A stretch of DNA of 64,000 nt from contig NZ_AMRN01000001.1 in NCBI RefSeq assembly GCF_000300275.1, positions 806,001-870,000 of the forward strand. Direction: 5' to 3'. Each line of letters opens with the position of its first letter. The first letter of the stretch is position 1. Of this stretch, positions 26,261 to 34,505 are shown piece by piece. Made by a program: the position numbers and the translations under genes. The DNA is from Thalassospira profundimaris WP0211 (lineage in GTDB: Bacteria > Pseudomonadota > Alphaproteobacteria > Rhodospirillales > Thalassospiraceae). Under the pieces are notes generated by a model. That model was not told where the DNA came from. It did not search any database and saw nothing but the letters and a program-made list of their open reading frames with translations.

Positions 26261-26944
26261 ATGCGTGTTTACAAATACTATTCTGCGAAATGGGCTCACG
26301 AAGCAATTCTAAAGCGAAGGGTTAAAGTTAGTACGATCGGAGACCTCAATGATCTCTTTGAGTTTAGAGCTATTGACGCGAGGGATCAGGTGTCGAGAGC
26401 TAAGCTCGAGCGATGGCGAGGAAATTACTTTTCTAATAAAGGATTGGTTTCATTCTGCAAAAACCGAAAGAATCCTGTCATCTGGAGTCACTATGCGTGT
26501 GGATATAGAGGCATTTGCTTAGGATTTGATGTAGCTAAAGAAGAACTTTGCACAGTGAAATATCGGGCTGGAAGGGCGCCGATGTCAGAAGCCGAAGTTC
26601 TTGAGGCAGTGCGTGGCGATACCGCAACAGAAGCTGATATTCGTCTAACTACCAAATTTGCGCATTGGTCTTATGAGGCTGAAGAACGAGTATTTTGCCA
26701 ACTAGACGACCCAAAAATCATTCAAGATAAAGGCATGTATTTTCTGCCATTCGATTACGGATTCAATCTTAGGGAAGTCATTCTAGGGCCAAAATATCAA
26801 CCTGTGACGGATGCCACCTTAAAAGAAAAATTAGAAGCAGCCGTTGCCGAAATGGTTCCATGCACAGTTAGGTCAACGCGTCCAGCGTTCAGGTCTTTTA
26901 ATGTCGTATTTCAGCAGAATAAGAAACTATCAAAAGAAATATAA
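26261..26944 (+). CDS. DUF2971 domain protein, AT-rich
   Basis: A 227-residue soluble protein. The motifs KYYSAKWAHEAI, STIGDLNDLFEF and PVIWSHYACGYRGICLGFDV follow the DUF2971 pattern, whose function is unknown. Base composition and codon choice are plainly more AT-rich than all neighbours (for example AGA, ATA and TTA codons and many TTT/AAA), so recent horizontal transfer is likely. It lies 27 bases after the DivL-like gene, at the place where other alphaproteobacteria carry tsaE. DUF2971 proteins are often found among accessory genes. Confidence 0.8.
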   Translation: MRVYKYYSAKWAHEAILKRRVKVSTIGDLNDLFEFRAIDARDQVSRAKLERWRGNYFSNKGLVSFCKNRKNPVIWSHYACGYRGICLGFDVAKEELCTVKYRAGRAPMSEAEVLEAVRGDTATEADIRLTTKFAHWSYEAEERVFCQLDDPKIIQDKGMYFLPFDYGFNLREVILGPKYQPVTDATLKEKLEAAVAEMVPCTVRSTRPAFRSFNVVFQQNKKLSKEI

Positions 26945-26973
26945 AATGGCATTTGAATTGCTCCAAATGCCAT
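26941..26973 (-). terminator. Terminator of the 2-hydroxyacid dehydrogenase gene
   Basis: A perfect 10-bp stem (ATGGCATTTG with CAAATGCCAT) and an 8-base loop. The T-rich side (TTTTAT) is on the minus strand, so it serves the dehydrogenase gene ending at 27007. It begins at the stop codon of the DUF2971 gene and may work weakly for that gene as well. Confidence 0.7.
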
Positions 26974-27006
26974 CTGTGAGAGTGCCAAAGCGCCCGGAAT
27001 TTAGGT

Positions 27007-27963
27007 CTAGACCGTAAACGGGACGTCCTTGCCTGAGATAAAGGCATCGATGTTATCAAGCGCCCGGAAGCCCATGGCGTTGCGGGTTTCAACCGTTGCC
27101 GATCCCAGATGCGGCAGCAGGAAGGTGTTGGCAAGGTCGCGATAGGCCGGCTCGATATTGGGCTCACCGGCAAATACATCGAGGCCCGCCGCGGTGAGTT
27201 TGCCCGATTTCAGGGCGGCAATCAGGTCCTGATCATTGACGACATCACCGCGCGCGGTGTTCACGATGATCGCGCCATCGGGCAGCTTGGCAATGAAATC
27301 TGAATTGACCATGCCGCGCGTTTCGGGCGTGGACGGGCAGTGCAGCGACAGAAAATCACAATGGGGCAAAAGGCCGTCGATACTGTCGTGATAGGTCGCC
27401 CCCATTTCCTGATCGGCGGGCAATTGGCGGCGGTTGTAATAATGGATGTCCATATCAAAACCGCGTGCGCGTTTGGCAACCGCCTGACCAATTCGGCCCA
27501 TGCCAATGATGCCGAGTTTCTTGCCCGTCACTTGGGTTCCCATCAAATGGGTCGGACGCCAGCTTGACCAGGTGGCGTTGCGGACTTCGGCCTCCCCCTC
27601 GCTCGCACGGCGGGCGGCACCAAGGATCAGAAGCCAGGCAATATCAGCGGTGGCATCGGTCAGCACCCCCGGGGTGTTGCCAATGATCACGCCCTTTTTC
27701 CTGGCGGCTGCCAGATCGATATGATCGGTCCCGACCGAGAAGGTAGCGATGATTTTCACACTGTCGGAAAGATGATCGAAAAATTCGGCATCAATCGGAT
27801 CACCGACCGAAACAAGGGCGGCATCCGCGCCATGACACAGGGCCAGGATTTCGGCCCGGGTCAGGGGATCGTCATCTTCCTGAGTGCGGATGTCATAACT
27901 TTCAGCCGCACGTTTGGCGACGGCATCGGGCAATCGGCGGGTGACGGCAAGAACGGGTTTCAT
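27007..27963 (-). CDS. D-2-hydroxyacid dehydrogenase (glyoxylate/hydroxypyruvate reductase type)
   Basis: A 318-residue NAD(P)-dependent D-isomer-specific 2-hydroxyacid dehydrogenase. The nucleotide-binding motif GMGRIG lies near residue 155, the catalytic Arg is in NTARGDVVN, and the acid-base pair is Glu in FAGEPNIEP and His in LLPHLGSAT. It would reduce glyoxylate, hydroxypyruvate or a related 2-keto acid. The minus-strand ribosome site AGGGAGAA precedes the ATG. It is a single gene; a MITE-like element sits 50 bases upstream, in the region where its promoter should be. Confidence 0.9.
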   Translation of the reverse strand: MKPVLAVTRRLPDAVAKRAAESYDIRTQEDDDPLTRAEILALCHGADAALVSVGDPIDAEFFDHLSDSVKIIATFSVGTDHIDLAAARKKGVIIGNTPGVLTDATADIAWLLILGAARRASEGEAEVRNATWSSWRPTHLMGTQVTGKKLGIIGMGRIGQAVAKRARGFDMDIHYYNRRQLPADQEMGATYHDSIDGLLPHCDFLSLHCPSTPETRGMVNSDFIAKLPDGAIIVNTARGDVVNDQDLIAALKSGKLTAAGLDVFAGEPNIEPAYRDLANTFLLPHLGSATVETRNAMGFRALDNIDAFISGKDVPFTV

Positions 27964-28008
27964 GATGGGTTTCTCCCTGAAGCGATTTTGTTTTTAAGTT
28001 TTCAATTG

Positions 28009-28281
28009 TTCTAGGGTCAGGACCTATTAATTTGGTTTGAATGGTTAAACAGATTTGTGCGGATACGCGGAATAAAACTGCAGGAAGATATACATCTTTC
28101 AAGGTTTTACGACAAAGTAGCCTGAGCAAATCCGATTAATCCGAAGGACAGACGTTATATTTGCAAACTCCGGCGTCAAATCCCTTGGGCGGGATACCAA
28201 CCCGCCCGGCGGACTTTTCCTTGGATTTCGCAAATATAACGTCTGCCATTCAAATCAAATTAATAGGTCCTGACCCTAGAA
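28009..28281. mobile_element. MITE-like element with 36-bp terminal inverted repeats
   Basis: A 273-bp non-coding unit. The ends at 28009-28044 and 28246-28281 are inverted copies matching at 35 of 36 positions; they start TTCTAGGGTCAGGACC. The outer symmetry includes a TA on each side of GGGTCAGGACC...GGTCCTGACCC, so the mobile part may be 28014-28276 with a TA duplication, as IS630/Tc1-type transposases make. A second inverted repeat (CAGACGTTATATTTGC, 28149-28164, with 28230-28245) abuts the right end and encloses a GGGCGGG/CCCGCCC stem, so the right half can fold into a hairpin of about 97 bases. No ORF or transposase is inside. Confidence 0.75.
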
Positions 28282-28851
28282 TAACTGTCCGACGGCCAGA
28301 CGGATACCGATTGATGTGATCACCAGCGACAACAGGAAGTCAGCCAGAACAATGGTGCTTGCCGTCGGGATCGGGACCGACAGGGTCAGCTTGGCGATAT
28401 AGACGCCATACACCAGTGTTGCGATCACCGCGATAAAGACAAAGCCACCGGCCCCCAGCGACGGGAACAACACACCCAGCATCAAGGCCGCCAGATACAG
28501 CCCCATCTGAAGCACGCTTGCCCAGTTATAGACTGTGATAAACGCGACATAGCGTTCGGCACGGCCCAGCATCGGGATGACATGGAACATGATCAGCGGA
28601 AAGGCGACCCACTTGATGACATAGGCAATGACTTCGACCAGCATGTAACGCATCGCCGGGAAGTCGTCCGGGGCATCAAAAATATCGTTCCAGCGCAACA
28701 TGGCAAAGGCCGGAAACACAATCACTGCCGCCAGAAACGAACGCCAGAATCCCTCGATCGAAAAATTAAAAAATCCAAGTCCCTGGGTATCGCCACGGGC
28801 AAGACGCCATGTGCCGTAAAGGGCGCGCAGGGTTTCGCTGGAGGTGTTCAT
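28276..28851 (-). CDS. Membrane protein of unknown function
   Basis: A 191-residue protein with about five hydrophobic segments (for example FLAAVIVFPAFAML, VIAYVIKWVAFPLIMF, ASVLQMGLYLAALMLGVLF, FVFIAVIATLVYGVYI, DFLLSLVITSIGIRLAV). I do not recognise the family; the layout is compatible with Yip1-like inner-membrane proteins. Its stop codon TAG is in the terminal repeat of the MITE-like element. Because the element duplicated a TA, the original stop also reads TAG, so the protein appears unaltered. Divergent from the TPR-like gene. Confidence 0.65.
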   Translation of the reverse strand: MNTSSETLRALYGTWRLARGDTQGLGFFNFSIEGFWRSFLAAVIVFPAFAMLRWNDIFDAPDDFPAMRYMLVEVIAYVIKWVAFPLIMFHVIPMLGRAERYVAFITVYNWASVLQMGLYLAALMLGVLFPSLGAGGFVFIAVIATLVYGVYIAKLTLSVPIPTASTIVLADFLLSLVITSIGIRLAVGQLF

Positions 28852-29031
28852 CTAGGGCTTGTTTCCGGGCTGTGGGGCAAAGCAGACATGAATGTGTCTA
28901 GCAGTCTGTGGGCAACAGTCCAACAGCTTATCCCCGAATGCCCGTCCTTCACAAGGTGGGGTTGCCAAACGTCTTTTTCTTGCACGGGTCATCGGGCCCT
29001 TGAGACGGCAAAACGAGGTGGCGGGATCAGG

Positions 29032-29646
29032 ATGACGGACAATACGGACGAAGAATATGCGTTGCGCTTGTCCTATCTTGAAAAAACCGATCCCAACTCG
29101 CTGGCGGTTGCGCGGCTGTATCTTGAAATGGCCAGCAACCACAGGCCCGATCAGCGCGAAGAGGCATTGGCGCTGTTTGATGCCGCCGATGCGATTTTCG
29201 CGCTGCATTTGCCGACGGCACGTGATGCGGCAGTGGCGGGGCTGGCACTTAGCCTCAATAACCGGGCCGCGCTTGAGATTGAGGCCGGTGAATGGGACTG
29301 GGCGGTGGATGCCGCCTGTCAGGCCGTCGAACTGCGTCAGGATCGCTTGCGCAATTGTGTCGGGCGCAAGGATGACAAGGAACGTCTTGATCTGGGCTAT
29401 TCACTGGCTGCCCTCGTGCTGGCCCTGCAAGGGGCGGGGAAGCTTGATCTGGCGCGCGATGCGGCATGCGATGCGGTCAAAGTGCTGGGCGCCTTTGCCG
29501 GGATGCGCAATCAGGACGCGTTTGTCCTTTTGACCAAGCTGATCTGTATCTATGCCGATCTGTGCAACCGGACGGGTCAGTTGCCCGATGCCAATGTTTT
29601 GTTGCCGCTGGCCAAGGCGTTTTACACTGCGCGCGGCAAGTCCTGA
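29032..29646 (+). CDS. TPR-like helical protein, function unknown
   Basis: A 204-residue soluble, helix-rich, alanine/leucine-rich acidic protein with repeating helical pairs (EEALALFDAADAIFAL; WDWAVDAACQAVELRQDRL; LDLARDAACDAVKVLGAF) that look like degenerate tetratricopeptide repeats. I start at the ATG at 29032; the open frame extends upstream but antisense to the neighbouring membrane gene. No enzymatic motif is seen. It may be a scaffold or binding protein. Transcribed alone; convergent with the DUF4139 gene across a terminator. Confidence 0.65.
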   Translation: MTDNTDEEYALRLSYLEKTDPNSLAVARLYLEMASNHRPDQREEALALFDAADAIFALHLPTARDAAVAGLALSLNNRAALEIEAGEWDWAVDAACQAVELRQDRLRNCVGRKDDKERLDLGYSLAALVLALQGAGKLDLARDAACDAVKVLGAFAGMRNQDAFVLLTKLICIYADLCNRTGQLPDANVLLPLAKAFYTARGKS

Positions 29647-29649
29647 GCA

Positions 29650-29687
29650 AAGAAAAACGGCCACAAGGACGTTTCCCTGTGGCCGTT
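29650..29687 (-). terminator. Terminator between the TPR-like and DUF4139 genes
   Basis: Stem AACGGCCACA paired with TGTGGCCGTT, extended by imperfect pairs toward the loop. On the minus strand the stem is followed by TTTTCTTT, so it mainly ends the DUF4139 transcript; it lies directly after the stop of the plus-strand gene too. Confidence 0.85.
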
Positions 29688-29707
29688 CCAATTCATGGAT
29701 TTAGTGA

Positions 29708-31165
29708 TCAGCGGGTGCTTGCCACCGACCAGGTCAACGTCACTTCACCATTTGCCGGAACGTCGATGTCCCAGCTGATCTGGCCGGGTTGGTCGCGTTC
29801 GTGCTTGTGACTTTCGGCCGTAACTTTCCAATCCACCGGCAGGTCTTCACGGACGGTGACGGTTTCGACACGGTCGCTGGTATTGCGAATGGTCCATTTC
29901 AGATCGGCCTTAATGGCGTCTGGCAGGTTGGGACGTGCCTTGCGGTCAAACGAGGTGACATTACGCGTGCCGTTCAGGTCGCTGGCCTTGCCCAGACGAA
30001 GCGTCGCGTCACGGCCAACCGGGGTCAGCGAAATCATGTCTTCGGAAAGATAGCCGGTACCGCCTGCCGGGGTTTGGGCATAGATGCGCACAATGCCATC
30101 CGGCCACGGGCTTTTGGCGTCTTTGCCGCCTTGGTTGGTGATGTCGATCTCAAGATCCGGACGGACGAAGTCGTTGGTGTCATTTTGCGCCATGTTATAG
30201 ACGCTGCTTGATGCCTGGAAGATTGCATGGCGTTTGACCGGCAGGACCTGCGGATCAACCAGCGGTAAAATCACCGTATCGCCATCCTGCATCGAAAGGC
30301 CGTCAAACGGGCCATAAACATGCAGGTTTTCAAAACTTGCCCGGTCCGGCGCGCCAGCAGAAGGTGCGGCGCCATCGGCCATGGCCGACATCATCATTTC
30401 GGTGCGTGCGGCCTTGGCCATCGGGGGCTGTTGCACCCGGTTGGGGTCACCGGCGACCAGACGCAGGGACGCATTGTCATAATCGCTGCCTGATCCGTTC
30501 ATGACCTTGGCAATCGCGGTCAGTTTCAGGCTGTTTTCTGCACGGTCATAATAGGCGGTATAGGACGTGTTCCAACCGATCCCGCCCAGAAGATAGGCCA
30601 TCGATACGTGATCAAGCGCGGTACCGGTCGCGATATCCGCATCAAGTGTCGGGCTGGTGGTAAAGCCATCGGGCAGTTCGGAAACAATCACCTGATCAAG
30701 CGGCACCTGTTCCAGACCGGCATCGGTTTCAATCAGGGCAACGTGGCTTACCGCGACAAGGGTGCCTTCAATCAGGTCATCGTCCCGGCGAATGGTGACC
30801 GTCTTGCCGATCTGATCGCGCACAAGGTCGTCAATGGCGTTTGATCCGTTGCCGCGATTGCGCAAGGACGTCCAGACAAGATCGGCATCCTTGGCAGTGC
30901 CGAGCAGGAAGGAGTCATTCATGATGGTCTGGGGCAGGCCATCAATGCGAAGCGTGCTTTGGCCTGCGGGAATGGCTGCATCGCGTTTTTCGGTAATCAG
31001 CGACAGGTTGCCGGGATAAACCGTCAGCTGCAGGCTGGTGCGGTTGTCGGCGGATAGTCCGACGGACGGGCTTTGCGCGCGGGCAGGCTCAGCATCCGGT
31101 CCGAAAAATACCGCTGATCCCAACAAGGCGGCGAGTGCAAAACGATTGCGCAATGCTGCTGTCAT
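29708..31165 (-). CDS. DUF4139 domain-containing exported protein
   Basis: A 485-residue protein with a Sec signal peptide (about 1-30, ending PARAQ). The body follows the DUF4139 family: an N-terminal domain beginning LQLTVYPGNLSLITEKRDAAI, a middle strand region with HVSMAYLLGGIGWNTSYTAYYD, and a C-terminal domain ending in GEVTLTWSV. Such proteins are beta-rich and extracytoplasmic; function is not established. Single gene, with its own terminator. The 201 bases between its start and the fliW-like stop upstream (31166-31366) contain no gene I can support. Confidence 0.85.
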   Translation of the reverse strand: MTAALRNRFALAALLGSAVFFGPDAEPARAQSPSVGLSADNRTSLQLTVYPGNLSLITEKRDAAIPAGQSTLRIDGLPQTIMNDSFLLGTAKDADLVWTSLRNRGNGSNAIDDLVRDQIGKTVTIRRDDDLIEGTLVAVSHVALIETDAGLEQVPLDQVIVSELPDGFTTSPTLDADIATGTALDHVSMAYLLGGIGWNTSYTAYYDRAENSLKLTAIAKVMNGSGSDYDNASLRLVAGDPNRVQQPPMAKAARTEMMMSAMADGAAPSAGAPDRASFENLHVYGPFDGLSMQDGDTVILPLVDPQVLPVKRHAIFQASSSVYNMAQNDTNDFVRPDLEIDITNQGGKDAKSPWPDGIVRIYAQTPAGGTGYLSEDMISLTPVGRDATLRLGKASDLNGTRNVTSFDRKARPNLPDAIKADLKWTIRNTSDRVETVTVREDLPVDWKVTAESHKHERDQPGQISWDIDVPANGEVTLTWSVASTR

Positions 31166-31366
31166 TCCCGATCCCTTTTGTCATGATGAAGTGGGGCTAT
31201 GCAATTTGCTCTGATTGCCACCTTTGCGTGAAAAGATGGCAGGATCAAGGACATGCAGGGATAATTTCAGGCAAAACGCATAAACACGTTGCGCCAACGC
31301 ACGCAAGTGTTGGCCGGCGCAATTTGATGGGCAGCAAAAGTCAGGATCTGACGATGGGGCTTATGC

Positions 31367-31852
31367 TTAGCTCAGAACGTGGTGGAAGGAATATCCGCCG
31401 ACCTCGGGCAGGTGATGCTGATAGGCAGCCTGACGGGCTGTATCAATGATGATCGGCGCGCGCAGATTGACCGACATGCTCACGGGGCCATCATCGGGCT
31501 TGTGCAGGGTCACAATCAGCAACACCGCGCCGTCTTCCTTTTTGATGCCGTGAATGCCAAAGCCCTGTTCAAGGTGTTCTGGCCGGATCGTATCGCTTTC
31601 AAGGTTATAGGGTGCCACGATAAAGGCCAGTTCCGGTTCGGTCAGGCATTGCATCAATAGAAACGCATTGCCGCTTTCACCCGGGAAGCTTGCCAGCGCA
31701 AAGACGTTATGATCAGGAAAGCCTTTAAGCCCGGCCGGGAAGTAAATGGCCTTGTCCCAGGCGAATTCGCGTTCGCCAAACAGGGTGGTCAGTTTTACGG
31801 CGGACGGGACTGGCCCCTTGGCCGTCGGGTTTGCGCCTTTTTCGGTCGCCAT
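31367..31852 (-). CDS. fliW: Flagellar assembly factor FliW
   Basis: A 161-residue FliW-family protein. The pattern AIYFPAGLKGFPDHNVFAL near the N-terminus and MSVNLRAPIIIDTARQAAYQ near the C-terminus are family signatures. In other bacteria FliW binds flagellin and relieves translational repression by CsrA. I start at the ATG at 31852, which has GGAGGA five bases upstream; a start at 31879 is in frame but unsupported. No flagellar, flagellin or csrA gene is in the window. It lies downstream of the adenylate cyclase gene in the opposite sense of the flow, as the next minus-strand gene. Confidence 0.85.
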   Translation of the reverse strand: MATEKGANPTAKGPVPSAVKLTTLFGEREFAWDKAIYFPAGLKGFPDHNVFALASFPGESGNAFLLMQCLTEPELAFIVAPYNLESDTIRPEHLEQGFGIHGIKKEDGAVLLIVTLHKPDDGPVSMSVNLRAPIIIDTARQAAYQHHLPEVGGYSFHHVLS

Positions 31853-31968
31853 CGCGTCCTCCTGCTGATCCGTTTTCATGCTGCACCAGAAATATCAAAG
31901 CACTTTGGATTGGTTTGCCGGATATTCAAGGGCTTGGCAGACCGGAAGACATTCTATTAGCAGTTTAT

Positions 31969-33333
31969 TTAGCAGCCGTTAAAGCGGACGCCGACAGGTT
32001 CACTAAACCCTTTGACCTGAATTGTTTGCGTTTGTGCATAGCGGGCAAGAAGGATCGGTCCGGCGACCGGGGCCTCTTTACGCAGGCGGTTGGCGAATTG
32101 TTCGCTCATGACCGTATCGCTGCCAAGTTCGCGGGTGGCCTTTTCAAGGCGGGCGGCAAGGTTGACCGTGGCCCCGATGACGGCGGGTGTGACAGCCTCA
32201 CGCTGGCCGATATCCCCGACAACGGCCGGGCCGAAATTAAGTCCGACCCCGATTTCAAGCGGTTCGCCGCCATTTGCCGGGGCCCGGGCCTGCCATTCGG
32301 CGACCTGGGCGATGATTGCCTGTGCGGCACAAAATGCATTGGCCGCCGGGTTTTCAAGATCGTCAAAGGCCGCGAAACTCGCCATCACCGCATCACCGAT
32401 ATATTTTTCAACAATCCCGCCATAGGCACCGATTTGCGATGTTGCGATGTGATGGAACTGGTTGAGGAACCGCATGACTTCCTGCGGGTCGCGTTTTTCG
32501 GCAAAGCGTGAAAAGCCGATAACATCGGCAAACAGAATAACGCATTCGCGGCGTTCACCCACGCGGATCGGCTCATCACGATCGGCCAACTGATCGGCAA
32601 GGGCAGTCGGGAAATATCGCGCAAGATTGCCATGCGCGCGTTCGGACGCGGCCGACTGGTTGATCAAAACCCGCAAACGCGAAACCATCACCGCACAGGC
32701 CAGCGTAAAGACGATGACAATGATCACCTGTTCGGCAAGGGCCGAGATATCGACAAATTCCGGCAGGTTATAGGTATCGATTATTTCTTGCTGGCTTGGG
32801 TTCCATTCATCGCCGAAATGCTGGGAAACGATCACCCCGGGCCGCGTCATCAGCCACCAGATCGCCCCGCACCATGACGCAAACAGCCAGAAACCGAACC
32901 ACAGGATCAGGCGCGGTGAAAAGGTCATGATGATGATTGCCATCATGATCATCGAAAAGACCACGCCACGGTCACGTACGACAAATCCATAAAGCCATGC
33001 CGGATGATCCAGCAACGGATTAAGCGGATCGGGCACCACCGAGACATAGACAATCAGAACCGCGTCAATTACCGCAAGCAGATAGATCATCCAGTATGAT
33101 TTGCCGCCGCGAAAGGCGACGAAAAGCTGAACGAATACGCCGGGAATGAACCAGCCGAGGACCTCAAGCAATGTGTAAAGCTTGCCAGTCGGCGAATCAG
33201 GTTTGCTAAACAAAAGCAGGATGAACGCCAGAAGGCAGATGCGTAAGAAGGCAACAAGGATCAGTCCGCGCTTTTCTTCGCGGGCGACAAGGCGTTCAAA
33301 AATTGACTCGGAAGGCTCAGTTTTTGACGGCAT
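31969..33333 (-). CDS. Membrane-bound class III adenylate/guanylate cyclase
   Basis: A 454-residue protein with about six N-terminal membrane helices (to about residue 220) and a C-terminal class III nucleotide cyclase domain. The domain has the metal-binding Asp in VILFADVIGFSRF, KYIGDAVMASF (second Asp) and GVGLNFGPAVVGDIG (transition-state region). It makes cAMP or cGMP from the triphosphate. I start at the ATG at 33333. It overlaps the end of the Crp-family gene by 17 bases, so the two are translated from one transcript and probably form a second-messenger producer/receptor pair. Confidence 0.88.
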   Translation of the reverse strand: MPSKTEPSESIFERLVAREEKRGLILVAFLRICLLAFILLLFSKPDSPTGKLYTLLEVLGWFIPGVFVQLFVAFRGGKSYWMIYLLAVIDAVLIVYVSVVPDPLNPLLDHPAWLYGFVVRDRGVVFSMIMMAIIIMTFSPRLILWFGFWLFASWCGAIWWLMTRPGVIVSQHFGDEWNPSQQEIIDTYNLPEFVDISALAEQVIIVIVFTLACAVMVSRLRVLINQSAASERAHGNLARYFPTALADQLADRDEPIRVGERRECVILFADVIGFSRFAEKRDPQEVMRFLNQFHHIATSQIGAYGGIVEKYIGDAVMASFAAFDDLENPAANAFCAAQAIIAQVAEWQARAPANGGEPLEIGVGLNFGPAVVGDIGQREAVTPAVIGATVNLAARLEKATRELGSDTVMSEQFANRLRKEAPVAGPILLARYAQTQTIQVKGFSEPVGVRFNGC

Positions 33334-34060
33334 CAGCAAGAAGTTGTTTCAGCCCTTCGCTGTCCTTGACGACCAGTCGACCATCACGGCGCGTGATCAT
33401 CCCCTGTTTTTCAAGTTCGCGCAGCTTCTTGTTCACCGCTTCACGGGTCACACCCAGCATCAGGCCCAATTCCTGCTGCGACAACGGAAGGGCAATACGA
33501 ATGCCTTCCGGGTCCGGGCCGCCGTGACGTTCGGCCAGCCAAAGGATGCGTTTGATCAGACGCGCGGTCAGATCAAGGAAGTTGGCATCTTCAAGCAGGT
33601 CACTGACCCAGCGCAGGCGCCGGCACAAAAGAGCGGTGATGTGACGGCGCAGCGGGGCTTCACGGTCAAAGATTTCAAAGAAGTCATCGCGCGAAATGAA
33701 AAGTGTCCGGGTCGGGCCAACCGCCCGTGCGGTCGCTGTGCGCGGTTCGCCATCCAGCAATGCGATTTCGCCAAATACCGCACCGGGGGCCAAAACGTTT
33801 AGCACGATTTCCTTGCCAGTTTCCGAAACCGATGAAATGCGAACCTTGCCGGCCTCAACCGCATAAAGCCCGTCTGCCGGTGCACCCTTTTCAAACAGCA
33901 ACTGGCCATCGTCAAACCGGCGGACAGTCGCCTGGTTTGACAGCTGCTCCAACAGTTCGGGGTCCAGATCCTCAAACAGGAAGCTGCCTGCCAGAATGCG
34001 CGAAGCAATCTTCGCAAGTTGCGGTGATTTTGGGCCGGTTACACTGTTCACGGGGTTCAC
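33317..34060 (-). CDS. Crp/Fnr family transcriptional regulator
   Basis: A 247-residue regulator with an N-terminal cyclic-nucleotide-binding domain (about 25-145; the phosphate-binding cassette is PGAVFGEIALLDGEPRTATA, with the Glu and Arg that contact cyclic nucleotides) and a C-terminal winged helix (recognition part LSQQELGLMLGVTREAVNKK). The FGEIALLDGEPRTATA cassette indicates cAMP- or cGMP-binding rather than an Fnr-type iron-sulphur sensor; no N-terminal Cys cluster is seen. Co-transcribed with and overlapping the cyclase gene that follows it. Confidence 0.9.
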   Translation of the reverse strand: MNPVNSVTGPKSPQLAKIASRILAGSFLFEDLDPELLEQLSNQATVRRFDDGQLLFEKGAPADGLYAVEAGKVRISSVSETGKEIVLNVLAPGAVFGEIALLDGEPRTATARAVGPTRTLFISRDDFFEIFDREAPLRRHITALLCRRLRWVSDLLEDANFLDLTARLIKRILWLAERHGGPDPEGIRIALPLSQQELGLMLGVTREAVNKKLRELEKQGMITRRDGRLVVKDSEGLKQLLADAVKN

Positions 34061-34353
34061 TTTGAAAATGGTTTCGTTTCAGCGGGCGAATCGCAGAATT
34101 CGAATGCCAAAGTAGCACAAATATCCTGCTTTACAGCAAGCTGTTTTGCAATCGGCATCTGGCCATTGCATCTATTGCCAAGTCACTGGAATGCTTGTGA
34201 TGCGGCAAGGTTTTTTGATGTCACTGGTTTGAAATTCAGACAGCTCTCCCCCAAGCTTATAGATGTTAAAGCATCGCTTTTTGGCAGGAATTTGACAGGG
34301 AGATTCGAACTGGCCGCAGAAAATGGCAACGATCCGAATGGGTCCAAAGGCCT

Positions 34354-34417
34354 TATTTTACGCGGCTTACAGGTAAAATATAGAACATTTGACAAAATCT
34401 CCTATGTTTTTTAAATT
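34354..34417 (+). promoter_or_regulatory. Promoter and upstream inverted repeat of the quinate/shikimate cluster
   Basis: A consensus -35 TTGACA (34389-34394) and a -10 TAAATT (34412-34417) are 17 bases apart; transcription would begin near 34424, about 80 bases before dctP. Just upstream, TATTTTAC (34354-34361) and GTAAAATA (34373-34380) form an inverted repeat with an 11-base centre, a possible regulator site. The GntR-family protein encoded in the cluster is a candidate ligand. The rest of the 445-base gap (34061-34353 and 34418-34505) contains only unconvincing short frames. Confidence 0.6.
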
Positions 34418-34505
34418 ATCCTAATTCCGAAAAGGGACCGCCCAAGAACAAGAGTGTCAAAAGCAACCACGGTCCGCGGATGTCGTTTTATATCGGGAGG
34501 AAGAA

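Noticed and set aside
34166..34414. An 82-residue plus-strand frame and a 70-residue minus-strand frame in the gap before dctP
   Set aside because: Neither has a ribosome site, codon bias or recognisable motif, and both overlap the predicted promoter region.
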